DNA of 64,000 bases from Pedobacter sp. (GCA_008015505.1 SSFR01000008.1:124001-188000), one strand, 5' to 3'; numbered from the stretch's first letter, positions 1-8,754 are shown. The notes: generated by a model not told the origin, from the letters alone. Numbers and translations are program-made.

Positions 1-346
1 CACTAAATCTACTAATTGACAAACATTAATAATTTAAGTGAATTTATAAAAACTGACTTACACATTTTAATCGATCAACAATTACGCCAATTATTCACAA
101 TAAGTCAATTTTGTCAAGTAAAATTCGCATGTAATACTAGTACACTAAATGTAATAAAATTCAGACATTAAATCAATCGAGAAAATCATTTAAGTCCCCA
201 TCTCTTTTTGTCACACCTATCAATTTTGTGCTAATCTTCCATAACCTGACACAATCAACAAAAACATCAATTAAATTTATTTTTATAATAAATTTATTAA
301 ATAATAATTTAATTTATTAAATAATAGTATTATTTTTTATTATATT
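1..346. other. AT-rich intergenic stretch, no gene seen
   Basis: I find no convincing reading frame, RNA gene or strong hairpin here on either strand. The last ~110 bases are almost pure A/T with short overlapping A/T palindromes, as is common just upstream of Bacteroidota promoters. The window starts inside this region, so its full extent is unknown. Confidence 0.6.
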
Positions 347-354
347 TACATTTG
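347..354 (+). promoter_or_regulatory. Putative -7 box (TACATTTG)
   Basis: TACATTTG fits the Bacteroidota primary-sigma -7 consensus TAnnTTTG and follows an A/T-rich tract. It would start transcription near 358-360, so a TTG start at 352 is unlikely and ATG 361 or 400 is favoured for the T9SS cargo gene. I see no clear -33 TTTG. Confidence 0.45.
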
Positions 355-399
355 ATACAAATGTCAAACTTTCGGCCACTTGCGTTCAGGAGGACTTCT

Positions 400-978
400 A
401 TGAAGAATATCTACTTCCGAATTTTCTTATCCATCATCGTTCTTATTGGGCTGTCCCTTGGGCCAAGATGGGGCTATGCCATTCAACAAAAAATACTGCC
501 CTCTACAGATAGCACAAAAAGAGCAAAAAATATTTCTGATACACGCATCAACAAACCCGTTGACTTGGGCATTAACAAAGAGCTAAAATTGATGTTCGCC
601 TCTTTTGGCTCCATAGCGAATAACTTATTTAGTTCAGGGGGCTCCTCACAAACAAATCGCGCTATGGATATACCATCCTCTATGAGCAGTAATGAGGATG
701 ACAAAGTTTTAAACAATGTGGTCGTATACCCAAATCCAGTATACATCTCCGAACAATTAAATATAACTTATCGTATAAGTAAAGACACCAATATAACGAT
801 CAAACTTATGGATGTCTTGGGAAATGAAATATATACCTTCCTGCCTGCAGAACATGTGACTGTTGGAGAATGGACAAATTCTTTCCCTATCCCATCACGG
901 CTTAATAGTGGCATGTCCTATTTTGTACAAATCATAGCGGGGAAAGATGTGGTAGTCAAGCGTATTTCGGTGATATAA
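400..978 (+). CDS. Short secreted protein with T9SS type A sorting domain
   Basis: A 192-residue protein. The first ~27 residues form a signal peptide (MKNIYFRIFLSIIVLIGLSL, then a small-residue site near GYA). Residues ~30-115 are polar, low-complexity and without a recognisable domain. The last ~85 residues are a T9SS type A C-terminal domain: VVVYPNPV, then TYRIS, IKLMDVLGNEIY and a final KRISVI strand. Such domains carry cargo across the outer membrane and are normally cut off or used for surface attachment. The start at 400 is chosen because AGGAGG lies 7 bases upstream and it gives a clean signal peptide; ATG 361 is the alternative. There is almost no cargo besides the sorting domain, so the function is unknown. 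Confidence 0.8.
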   Translation: MKNIYFRIFLSIIVLIGLSLGPRWGYAIQQKILPSTDSTKRAKNISDTRINKPVDLGINKELKLMFASFGSIANNLFSSGGSSQTNRAMDIPSSMSSNEDDKVLNNVVVYPNPVYISEQLNITYRISKDTNITIKLMDVLGNEIYTFLPAEHVTVGEWTNSFPIPSRLNSGMSYFVQIIAGKDVVVKRISVI

Positions 979-1020
979 TCCCGATATTGCGCCTTCATTT
1001 CTAAATCACATTCAAAATCC

Positions 1021-1635
1021 ATGAAGATTATTGCCGTAGGACGCAATTACGCTGCACATGCCAGTGAGCTAAACAATCCTATCCCGACCACACCAATCAT
1101 TTTTATGAAGCCAGATACAGCTCTGTTAAAGGATGGAAGCCCTTTTTATCATCCAAGTTTTTCAAATAATATCCATCATGAAATTGAAATCGTCTTGAAA
1201 ATAGCCAAAGAAGGCAAACATATCGCCGAAAAATTTGCTCATAATTATTTTGATGAGATTACACTTGGAATCGATTTTACGGCCCGCGATATTCAACAAA
1301 AATGCAAAGAAAATGGATGGCCCTGGGAACTGGCCAAATCCTTCGACTGCTCTGCACCTATAGGCCATTTTATCTCTAAAAAGAAATTCTCCAACTTATA
1401 TGAAGATCTACCATTTCGACTCGATGTCAATCAACAAATCAAACAACAAGGGAACACCCAAAATCTAATTTTTTCATTTGAGTACCTGATTTCATTTGTA
1501 TCCCAATACATCACGCTGAAAAAAGGAGATTTATTATTTACTGGTACTCCTGAAGGTGTTGGCAAGATCAACATTGGGGATCATCTACAGGGATATCTAG
1601 CCAATGAAAAATTACTCGATTTGCATATTCGATAA
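1021..1635 (+). CDS. Fumarylacetoacetate hydrolase (FAH) family protein
   Basis: 204 residues, the length of the short single-domain FAH branch (YcgM/FAHD1-like). Conserved pieces are AVGRNYAAHASELNN at the N-terminus, FMKPDTALL, the metal-binding HHEIEIVLKI, GIDFTARD and DLLFTGTPEGVG near the end. Family members hydrolyse or decarboxylate beta-diketo acids such as acylpyruvate or oxaloacetate with Mg2+ or Mn2+; the substrate cannot be told from sequence. It begins 42 bases after the T9SS cargo gene on the same strand and converges with the MFS gene. Confidence 0.88.
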   Translation: MKIIAVGRNYAAHASELNNPIPTTPIIFMKPDTALLKDGSPFYHPSFSNNIHHEIEIVLKIAKEGKHIAEKFAHNYFDEITLGIDFTARDIQQKCKENGWPWELAKSFDCSAPIGHFISKKKFSNLYEDLPFRLDVNQQIKQQGNTQNLIFSFEYLISFVSQYITLKKGDLLFTGTPEGVGKINIGDHLQGYLANEKLLDLHIR

Positions 1636-1669
1636 TGGCTAATTAAAGCCTATAAGCAGTACAGGATTA

Positions 1670-2947
1670 TCACTTAGCGCTTATTTCCCCAAAAGTGGCA
1701 GTATTTAGGCCAAAAGCAGCCTTGGTCTTCAAATAGGTATAACCCACAATGAGCAGTGTCATTCCTCCTCCAAATAGCACAGAAGGAACGACTCCCATTA
1801 GCCGAGCAGAAACCCCCGACTCAAATGCACCTAGTTCATTAGATGAGCCAATAAACATTGAGCTGACAGCAGAAACACGCCCTCGCATCCCTTCAGGTGT
1901 TAAAAGCTGTAAGATGTTAGTACGAATAATCACGCTGACGCTATCAAAAGCCCCCTCACAAAACAGAAAAGCAAGAGAGAGATAGAAATTCCTTGAAAGT
2001 CCAAAGCAAACGATTGAAGCTCCAAATCCTGCTAATACAAGTAACAAATTGCGCCAGGGTTTATTCATAGGAGAATAATAGGTCATCAATGTCATGGTCA
2101 AAACAGCTCCAATAGCCGGTGCTGCGCGCAACAAGCCTAAGCCCTGAGCACCTACTTTTAGAATTTCATCCGCAAAAATGGGCATTAAAGCCACTGCTCC
2201 TCCAAAGAATACAGAGAAAAGGTCTAAGCTGAGTGCACTTAACATGAGTTTACTTTTCCATACAAACTGTACGCCTTCCAATAGGCTTTTGAAAATGTTT
2301 TCCTTTGGAGTAAATTTTGGAGGATGATCGGCTACAAAAAAAGCGATGGCCACCAATGAAATAAACATACAAGCAACAATTACCAAAAAGCATGCGGTCG
2401 CGCCAAAATATCCATATAATAATCCTCCTGCAGCTGGGCCAACAATAGTAGCCAACTGCCAGCTTGAACTATGCCAGGTAGCTGAATTGGGATAATGTTC
2501 CTTAGGTATCATTTCAGACATGAGGGAAAACCCCGTCGGCGCATAAAAGCCCCGAGCAATTCCTATGCAAAAGATCGTCAAGTAGATAATCCAAAGTTCA
2601 ATCCGATTTGGAAGATAAGCGTCGATAGAAGGCATGGTTACCACTAATAAAATGATAGAACAAACTAGCATAGTGGCAAGAACCCATACGAGAAGTTTTT
2701 TCTTATCGGATTTATCAGCGATATAACCACCATAGAGTGCAATACCAATGGATGGTATGGCCTCAGCTAAACCAATTAGTCCCAATGATAAAGGGTCCTT
2801 CGTTAGATTATAAACATGCCATCCAACAATGACAGCCTGCATTTGATAACCAAATGTTAAAACAAAACGCATCGTGATGTAGGCCCGAAATTCCGGATAG
2901 CGTAGCGAGATATAGGGATCTTTTCTTGTTCTATTTTGAGTTTTCAA
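1670..2947 (-). CDS. MFS transporter, EntS-like (MFS_3)
   Basis: 425 residues with about 12 hydrophobic segments. The N-terminal pattern PEFRAYITMRFVLTFG and the loop GGYIADKSDKKK after helix 2 are typical of the MFS_3 branch that includes enterobactin exporter EntS and macrolide exporters. It is probably a proton-driven exporter in the inner membrane; the substrate is unknown. The start is a TTG at 2947; no ATG lies before the conserved EFRAY segment, so a non-ATG start looks necessary. It lies 60 bases downstream of hutI on the same strand, with a decayed inverted repeat between them. Confidence 0.85.
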   Translation of the reverse strand: MKTQNRTRKDPYISLRYPEFRAYITMRFVLTFGYQMQAVIVGWHVYNLTKDPLSLGLIGLAEAIPSIGIALYGGYIADKSDKKKLLVWVLATMLVCSIILLVVTMPSIDAYLPNRIELWIIYLTIFCIGIARGFYAPTGFSLMSEMIPKEHYPNSATWHSSSWQLATIVGPAAGGLLYGYFGATACFLVIVACMFISLVAIAFFVADHPPKFTPKENIFKSLLEGVQFVWKSKLMLSALSLDLFSVFFGGAVALMPIFADEILKVGAQGLGLLRAAPAIGAVLTMTLMTYYSPMNKPWRNLLLVLAGFGASIVCFGLSRNFYLSLAFLFCEGAFDSVSVIIRTNILQLLTPEGMRGRVSAVSSMFIGSSNELGAFESGVSARLMGVVPSVLFGGGMTLLIVGYTYLKTKAAFGLNTATFGEISAK

Positions 2948-2954
2948 TGGGTTA

Positions 2955-3000
2955 GAGCTTGTTTAATTTATCATTCAATACCAATGAATTAAATTAATCG
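2955..3000. repeat. Decayed copy of the GAGC inverted-repeat family
   Basis: GAGCTTGTTTAATTTAT at 2955-2971 matches the outer arm of the intact copies elsewhere in the window. It is followed by an imperfect reverse-complement arm (AATGAATTAAATTAATCG, 2983-3000), so the piece could still fold. It lies just downstream of hutI and 8 bases upstream of the MFS start. No clear flanking duplication remains. Confidence 0.45.
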
Positions 3001-3007
3001 GTGGTGT

Positions 3008-4249
3008 TCAAGACAATTTTCCGTTCAAAATGACTTTTTGTACCTGACTAGCTCCAAAAGCGTAAGGCAAGTAGGCCAAGGAAGGAATCTCTTTTGTGAT
3101 CAATAAATTAGCTTTTTTCCCTCGGCTGATACTTCCATAGGCATGTGACAATTCCAAAGCAGCTGCTCCATTTAACGTAGCTGCATGAATGGCTTCTTCA
3201 GGAAGCATTTTTTGCTTGATACAGGCCAACGAAACTACCAGATTCATATTTCCTGAAGGAGATGATCCAGGATTAAAATCTGAAGCCAATGCCACGGGAA
3301 TATTGGCTTGCATCAATTGCCGCGCATCTGCAAAAGGGATTCCCAAAAACAGGGAGCAATTGGGAAGTATGGTGGCGATGGTTTCACTATTTGCCAAGGC
3401 CTGGATGGCTTGCTCATTCAATACCTCGAGATGATCAACAGATATCGCATGGTGTTTCACACCGACTTCAACGGCTCCTGTAGCGGATAATTGATTGGCA
3501 TGTATTTTAGGTCTTAGTCCATATTTTGCTCCTGTTTCTAGCAACAAAGAGGTCTCATCAACTGAAAAAAAGCCACGCTCGCAGAATACATCGATATAGT
3601 CAGCCAGACCTTCATCGGCTATTTGAGGCAATAGTTGATTGATAAGTATATCGAGGTAGGCATTATGATTGTTTTTATATTCTTGGGGATAGGCATGAGC
3701 TCCTAAAAAAGTCGCTTTAATAGGGATTGCAGCCTTTTCTTTGAGCTTCCGAATCACGCGGAGCATTTTTAATTCACTTTCGAGGCTTAGGCCATAACCA
3801 CTTTTAATCTCAATAGCTCCTGTTCCCGTTTGGATTAAATCATTTAATCGTTTTTGAGCGAGCTCGAAAAGTATTTCTTCTGGGCAAGCCTGTAACTTTT
3901 TGGCTGAATTCAGAATACCACCCCCTGCAGTAGCAATCTCTTCATAGGTTTTACCTTTTATTTTGAGTACAAACTCTTCTTCACGACTAGCAGCAAAAAC
4001 CAAGTGTGTATGCGAGTCGCACCAGGTGGGAAGTACTAGACATCCTTCAGCATTGATCTCAAAGGTATGAGGAGGTATGGTATCCCTGCTTAGTTCTTTC
4101 ATCTCCCCGAAATCCTTAATAATATCCCCCTCGATGAGTAGCCAAGCATGATTGAGGGTAGGCAGATTAGCCATCTCTCGTCCTGGAATGATTCTGGTCT
4201 GAGGAGTATGAGTGCCTACTAGGGTCTTAATGTGCGTAATGAGTAACAT
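3008..4249 (-). CDS. hutI: Imidazolonepropionase
   Basis: 413 residues from ATG 4249; a TTG 24 bases further upstream is less likely. Amidohydrolase-fold enzyme of histidine degradation that opens 4-imidazolone-5-propanoate to N-formimino-glutamate. Seen: metal-site motif DSHTHLVFAASREEEF, IEIKSGYGL, FLGAHAYP, HANQLS, SVDHLE and ASDFNPGSSPSGNM, all characteristic of HutI. Length fits the family. No hutH, hutU or hutG is in the window, so it is either detached from the rest of the pathway or the pathway lies elsewhere. It probably leads a two-gene unit with the MFS gene downstream. Confidence 0.95.
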   Translation of the reverse strand: MLLITHIKTLVGTHTPQTRIIPGREMANLPTLNHAWLLIEGDIIKDFGEMKELSRDTIPPHTFEINAEGCLVLPTWCDSHTHLVFAASREEEFVLKIKGKTYEEIATAGGGILNSAKKLQACPEEILFELAQKRLNDLIQTGTGAIEIKSGYGLSLESELKMLRVIRKLKEKAAIPIKATFLGAHAYPQEYKNNHNAYLDILINQLLPQIADEGLADYIDVFCERGFFSVDETSLLLETGAKYGLRPKIHANQLSATGAVEVGVKHHAISVDHLEVLNEQAIQALANSETIATILPNCSLFLGIPFADARQLMQANIPVALASDFNPGSSPSGNMNLVVSLACIKQKMLPEEAIHAATLNGAAALELSHAYGSISRGKKANLLITKEIPSLAYLPYAFGASQVQKVILNGKLS

Positions 4250-4344
4250 TTGTAAATGTTTGGTGCCTAACAATTATGAGCTTGTTTGATCTCGAAAAAT
4301 ACTCGTCAAATGATTGAATTCGCTATGAACTCTATAACTATTCT

Positions 4345-4821
4345 TTATCCCAAAAATCGTTTCTTTTCTTCTTCAGTAGGTATTCGGCAGCTAGTTTTAC
4401 CAAATAGTTTGAATCGATTTCTGGCAATATAACAGTAAATACAATCTGCAAGGGATTTGGGAACTAGACTAATAAGCCAGCCAATTACTCGCCAAAATTT
4501 GTTTAAGCTTAAAAAGATTTGCTTCATAGCAGTGCTCTTGTCATAGATCCGCTGATTGTGGTAAAAATAAATAGTGTCTAGATGAATAGTGATATTCTTT
4601 TCTTTTAAGAACTGAATAGCAAATGCTGATTGAAGAGATGAGAAATAAAGTGTCTGAGATCCATCAATACGGATAAAAAAGTCCACTGCCCAATTGCAAA
4701 GGCCACATTCTCCATCAAAAAAAACGATCTTATCCAAGTGAGTCAATTTTTGGTTAAGAATAAGTGTTGTCTCAATCAAGGTAAACAAACTTTCCCCATA
4801 CAAATAGAGGGAATTCCCCAC
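4345..4821 (-). CDS. DCC-family thiol-disulfide oxidoreductase (DUF393)
   Basis: The conserved core starts with DKIVFFDGECGLCNWAVDFF, which carries the DxxCxxC signature of the DCC/YuxK family, thioredoxin-like proteins of unknown specific role. It continues with FSSLQS and a tail rich in basic residues. The longest frame (158 residues) uses a GTG at 4821 and overlaps the end of anmK by 46 bases; a TTG at 4746 or 4737 would give the usual ~130-residue length and no overlap. I consider the shorter form more likely but cannot decide from sequence. Confidence 0.82.
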   Translation of the reverse strand: MGNSLYLYGESLFTLIETTLILNQKLTHLDKIVFFDGECGLCNWAVDFFIRIDGSQTLYFSSLQSAFAIQFLKEKNITIHLDTIYFYHNQRIYDKSTAMKQIFLSLNKFWRVIGWLISLVPKSLADCIYCYIARNRFKLFGKTSCRIPTEEEKKRFLG

Positions 4822-5948
4822 TGAGGCCCAAAATCAATCGGTGTTTTGGCCATGCATTCATTTGCTAAAATGGCGAAAAGTACTGCTTCTTTCGCATCGG
4901 GAGAAATACCGAGCTCTGCTGTTGTCCGAAACTGAATGAGTGGAAAAGCACATTGGATCTGTTGCATCAATAATGGATGATGTACCCCCCCTCCGCTCAG
5001 ATATATATGTAGGTGTGCTGCATGCTTTAAGCAAATTTTGAGGGCAAGAATAATTGCTTGTGCAGAGAACGCAGCTAAAGTAGCTAATACCTCCTCTGGT
5101 TTAAGATGCATAGTCCCAGATCGCTCTTGTGCGTGAATAAGATAAGTCAAGTTAAACAGTTCGGGACCAGTAGTTTTAGGAAAAGGTTCTTTAAAAAAAG
5201 AGTGGCCCAATAGCTCTGCGAGTAACAATTGATTTATATCTCCCGTTTGGGCAAGCATGGCATCCTTATCAAAATATAGTCCGGGGTAATGCTGCTGTAC
5301 ATAATGATCCATCAAGGTATTACCAGGACCAATATCTGTTGAGAACACCTTATGTGCATCCTTACTAGCAGGTAGATAAGTTAGATTGGAGATACCTCCG
5401 ATATTGAGTAAAACTCGGTTTTCCTCAGAATTAGCAAATAAAATGTAATCTCCGTAAACAGCTAATGGGGCCCCCTGCCCTCCTACGGCGACATGTTTTT
5501 GTCTGAAATCGCATAAAGTAATAATACCTGTTTTAGCCGCTATGTGATCCCCATCTCCTAGCTGTAAGGTGGAGTTGGGATAGTTTTTTAAGCCGTGTAG
5601 ACGCCTGGGGGCATGAAAAACCGTTTGCCCATGACTTGCAATTAGATCAACCTCGCTCGGTGAAACATTCCAATGTTTGAGTGCGGATAGAATCATGTCG
5701 GCATGTTTAAGGCCAATCCATGCATGAAGCAAACACACCTTTTGTAGGTCAACATCACGTTTGAAGCAAATATTTTTCAGCTCCGATTTAAATGTGTTAT
5801 CGTAGTTGATGGTTTGAAAATGGACTAGCTGAAGCTGTGTATTCGTCCCAGTTCCTCTGCAGACACATAAAGCAATGTCGAGTCCATCTAGCGAGGTGCC
5901 CGACATCAATCCAATAATTTTGCGCTCCGTTTGGGAGGCAATACGCAT
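4776..5948 (-). CDS. anmK: Anhydro-N-acetylmuramic acid kinase
   Basis: 390 residues from ATG 5948; a TTG 24 bases upstream is also open. AnmK phosphorylates and opens 1,6-anhydro-MurNAc to MurNAc-6-P, recycling cell-wall sugar. Seen: GLMSGTSLDGLDIALC near the N-terminus (ATP-binding/catalytic segment), ASHGQTVFHAP, LQLGDGDHIAAKTGI, DFRQKHVAVGGQGAPL, LNIGGISNLTYL and STDIGPGNTLMDHY. Size is typical. An inverted-repeat element (5990-6150) lies 41 bases upstream, between this gene and the preceding tolC-like gene on the same strand. Confidence 0.95.
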   Translation of the reverse strand: MRIASQTERKIIGLMSGTSLDGLDIALCVCRGTGTNTQLQLVHFQTINYDNTFKSELKNICFKRDVDLQKVCLLHAWIGLKHADMILSALKHWNVSPSEVDLIASHGQTVFHAPRRLHGLKNYPNSTLQLGDGDHIAAKTGIITLCDFRQKHVAVGGQGAPLAVYGDYILFANSEENRVLLNIGGISNLTYLPASKDAHKVFSTDIGPGNTLMDHYVQQHYPGLYFDKDAMLAQTGDINQLLLAELLGHSFFKEPFPKTTGPELFNLTYLIHAQERSGTMHLKPEEVLATLAAFSAQAIILALKICLKHAAHLHIYLSGGGVHHPLLMQQIQCAFPLIQFRTTAELGISPDAKEAVLFAILANECMAKTPIDFGPQWGIPSICMGKVCLP

Positions 5949-5989
5949 GAGTTTATTTAAACTTTTATTCAATCCAATAGAAAAAATTA

Positions 5990-6150
5990 GAGCTTGTCTA
6001 AAGTTTATTTTATGAAGCTATTGCCGGTTATTTTTGAGCGAAATGAGGCAGATTTTGGAGCCATAGCAGGGCAATATGGTGAAAAAATCCAACGAAATTG
6101 CAGCCAAAAAGAACCAAAAGAGCAAGATAAAATAAATTTTAGACAAACTC
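5990..6150. repeat. MITE-like inverted-repeat element, copy 1 (161 bp)
   Basis: The left arm GAGCTTGTCTAAAGTTTATT starts at 5990. The right arm ends at 6150 and matches its reverse complement at 22 of 24 positions. The interior carries a second, smaller inverted repeat (AGATTTT...AAAAATC, CCATAGC...ATATGG). TTA occurs on both sides (5987-5989 and 6151-6153), as expected of a 3-bp target duplication; the right TTA is also the stop codon of the tolC-like gene on the minus strand. The interior is near-identical to copies at 8601 and 36885. No transposase is encoded. Confidence 0.88.
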
Positions 6151-7611
6151 TTAATTACAGTCGTTCGAAGCTAAACATTTACCCAGGTAAAAATCAATGG
6201 TTTTTCGGCGAAATAGTAGATCATATTCTGCTTTGATCAATTCAAATTGCGCATTGTTCATATCTGTTTGTGCTTTGTTATAGTCAATTGAATTAACAAG
6301 ACCAACATGATATCGTTTTTCAATAGCATCAAAAGCGTCTTTGGAAGCAATATAAGCCGCTTGAGTAGAAATATGTTTTTTTTCCGCCGCTCGAACATCT
6401 AGTACAGCCTGATTAATCACCTTGTTCAGATTGTTTTTGGCTAGTTGTTCAGCCACTTTGGCATGCTCGTAATTAACTTTGGCGCGGCTAATAGACGAGC
6501 GCGCCGAAAGCCCATTGAAAATCGGGATGGTCACTCCAATGGCAATTGATTGACCAAAATTATCTTTCATCTGGCTGAAGAAAGGTGTTTTTTCATAGAC
6601 GGGTCGAACGTTAGGTGTGTAGACCGGTTGATTAGTACTTCCATCATAACCAATGATAGAAGAAGTTCCATCGAATACTTGACCTACCAGACGCTGGTCA
6701 TTGTTAGAGAATCGGGAAGTTAGTTGTCCCTGTAATACAATACGGGGATATAAATTTCCTCGGGCCACCTCAACTCCTTTACCTGAAGCTATACGTCGGT
6801 ACTCAGTAGATTTAATTTCAGGAAAATGGACCAAGGCAGTGCGGTAAACATCTAAAGCTGAATAATTACTGGAGTCTGTCTTTATTTCTTCAATTATTGG
6901 TTTTTCTACGTTAAAAGAAATAGCAGGATCACGTTCCAAGAGCTGTGCTAGATTGAGAAAGGATAAATCTAGCTGATTCTGCGCATTGGTCACATTTAGT
7001 TCCGCGGCGGCTAACTGTGCTTTAGCTTGCGATAAATCAGCCAATGTCTTACTACCTGCATCAAAAAGTTGCTGTTCCCGATCCATTTTTTGATGACTAA
7101 CTTCCAACTGTTGTTTGGCCGCTAAAAGAATGTCCTTATTGGTCAAGACTTGTAAGTAGGTATTAATGACATTTAGGGTTAAATCGTTTTTGATTTTTTT
7201 TGTGTTGCTTTTGTCAGCTTCCAATAAATATTTGTTTTGTGAAATTTGATGCAGCTTTTGGAAACCCTGAAATAACGTAGCCTCGGATAGTAAGCCAATA
7301 TTACCCGAACTAAGCTGTGTGTTTACAAACTGGTTAGTCGTTGGATCGATACTACGGCCATAACTTGAGCCCACACTATTATTACTGTTCAGGTTAGGGT
7401 ATAAGGCAAGTTTAGATTGATTTAAAGTTTCATCCGCAAGGGCTTCCGTTAATTGGGCCTGTTTGATCTGTAAATTGTTTTTTAGTGTGATTTCAACAGC
7501 TTGCTTTAAGGTAATTTTTTCCTGTGCGGAGCTTATCGTAGTAAAAAACAACAGGAAAATAAAAGGAAGAGTAGTTCTTTTATTAGTGAATATATGGCGA
7601 GTAAATATCAT
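6151..7611 (-). CDS. TolC-family outer membrane protein
   Basis: 486 residues. N-terminal signal peptide (FIFLLFFTTISSAQ), then two repeats of the outer membrane efflux protein fold: ITLKQAVEITLKNNLQIKQ at the start of the first half and long alternating heptad helices such as LDVYRTALVHFPEIKS in the second. It would form the outer membrane channel of a tripartite exporter or type I system. No membrane-fusion or pump gene is next to it, so its partner is elsewhere. It is divergent from yicC. Its stop codon is exactly at the edge of inverted-repeat copy 1. Confidence 0.9.
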   Translation of the reverse strand: MIFTRHIFTNKRTTLPFIFLLFFTTISSAQEKITLKQAVEITLKNNLQIKQAQLTEALADETLNQSKLALYPNLNSNNSVGSSYGRSIDPTTNQFVNTQLSSGNIGLLSEATLFQGFQKLHQISQNKYLLEADKSNTKKIKNDLTLNVINTYLQVLTNKDILLAAKQQLEVSHQKMDREQQLFDAGSKTLADLSQAKAQLAAAELNVTNAQNQLDLSFLNLAQLLERDPAISFNVEKPIIEEIKTDSSNYSALDVYRTALVHFPEIKSTEYRRIASGKGVEVARGNLYPRIVLQGQLTSRFSNNDQRLVGQVFDGTSSIIGYDGSTNQPVYTPNVRPVYEKTPFFSQMKDNFGQSIAIGVTIPIFNGLSARSSISRAKVNYEHAKVAEQLAKNNLNKVINQAVLDVRAAEKKHISTQAAYIASKDAFDAIEKRYHVGLVNSIDYNKAQTDMNNAQFELIKAEYDLLFRRKTIDFYLGKCLASNDCN

Positions 7612-7671
7612 GTTAATGATGGGCTTATTTAGAATTTAGACACTAAGGTACAAGTCTACACTAATTAATTC

Positions 7672-7679
7672 TATCTTTG
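7672..7679 (+). promoter_or_regulatory. -7 box TATCTTTG directly before yicC
   Basis: A perfect TAnnTTTG box ends 3 bases before the ATG at 7683, which predicts transcription beginning at or next to the start codon. It decides the start: the upstream in-frame TTG (7677) overlaps the box. Confidence 0.6.
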
Positions 7680-7682
7680 CAC

Positions 7683-8558
7683 ATGATAAAATCAATGACA
7701 GGATACGGCTTGGCCTCAGCATCTTTTACTGGAGTAAAGTACACTGTCGAGATCAAATCCCTAAATTCTAAATTTTTAGAACTCTCTTTAAAAATCCCCA
7801 AAACATTTTCCAGCAAAGAGTTTGCTTTACGCAACGAATGTACCAAACGGATAGAGCGTGGTAAAATCAGTATTTCCATACAGGCAGAATATGCAGAAGG
7901 AGCTACTCGAGCTGCAATCATCAATCAAGAATTATTGAACAGCTATTATTTGCAACTAAAGCAGATATCCGACAATTTGGGAGACAGGGGCACAAATTTA
8001 TTAGGTCTTGCTGTAGGTTTTCCTGAAGTAATGCAGCACGAAAAAGGAGAAGCTAGTGAGGATGAATGGCGGGGGGTGTATCAAGTTTTTGAGGAAGCAC
8101 TGAACAACTTCGAAAATTTCCGGATTGATGAGGGGGAGGTACTCAAAAAAGATATGATTATTCGGATCAATCATATTTTATCGGGTATAAAATCGATTGA
8201 GGTACAGGAGCCCAGTCGTATTGAAGTTGTCCGAGATCGTCTAAATCACTATCTGGAACAAAGCATAGGCAAGGAACATATCGATCATAATCGCTTAGAA
8301 CAAGAACTCATCTTTTACATTGATAAGCTGGATATCACCGAAGAGAAAATTCGCTTGAGAAGCCACTGTGATTATTTTCTTCAAGCGCTTGATGATCAGG
8401 ATGCAAGCGGGAAAAAATTAGGCTTTATTTCTCAAGAAATTGGCCGCGAGATCAATACCCTGGGGTCAAAAGCAAACGATGCCCTCATCCAGCGTTTGGT
8501 AGTTGGAATGAAAGAAGAACTTGAAAAAATAAAAGAGCAATTGCTCAATGTATTGTGA
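7683..8558 (+). CDS. yicC: YicC/YloC-family endoribonuclease
   Basis: 291 residues beginning MIKSMTGYG, the hallmark N-terminus of the YicC family, with SLNSKFLELSLKIP, the central helices, and the conserved C-terminal block DKLDITEEKIRLRSHCDYF ... GKKLGFISQEIGREINTLGSKAND. E. coli YicC is reported to be a endoribonuclease involved in RNA decay. Start at 7683 fits both the family N-terminus and the promoter. In many genomes yicC is followed directly by gmk; here an inverted-repeat element lies between them. Confidence 0.93.
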   Translation: MIKSMTGYGLASASFTGVKYTVEIKSLNSKFLELSLKIPKTFSSKEFALRNECTKRIERGKISISIQAEYAEGATRAAIINQELLNSYYLQLKQISDNLGDRGTNLLGLAVGFPEVMQHEKGEASEDEWRGVYQVFEEALNNFENFRIDEGEVLKKDMIIRINHILSGIKSIEVQEPSRIEVVRDRLNHYLEQSIGKEHIDHNRLEQELIFYIDKLDITEEKIRLRSHCDYFLQALDDQDASGKKLGFISQEIGREINTLGSKANDALIQRLVVGMKEELEKIKEQLLNVL

Positions 8559-8600
8559 TATCTCATCGCTGATTCACCCGACTTTATTTCAGTGCATTAA

Positions 8601-8754
8601 GAGCCTATTAAATTTTATTTTATGAAATTATTATAGGTCATTTTGAGCGAAATGAGGCAGATTGTGGAGTCATAGCGTGGCTCCTATGGCGAAAGAATCT
8701 AACGAAATTGCAGCTAAAAAACCGATAAGAATAAAATAAATTTTAAACAGGCTC
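8601..8754. repeat. MITE-like inverted-repeat element, copy 2 (154 bp)
   Basis: The arms begin GAGCCT on the left and end AGGCTC on the right, pairing over ~23 bases with one gap; the interior is strongly similar to copies 1 and 3. TAA flanks both ends (8598-8600, 8755-8757). It is 42 bases after the yicC stop and 10 bases before the gmk start. The GAGCCT variant is present in both arms, unlike GAGCTT in the other copies. Confidence 0.85.

Noticed and set aside
5994-6236. 80-residue open frame on the plus strand
   Set aside because: It is built from repeat copy 1 and the antisense of the tolC-like gene's end; no coding signal.
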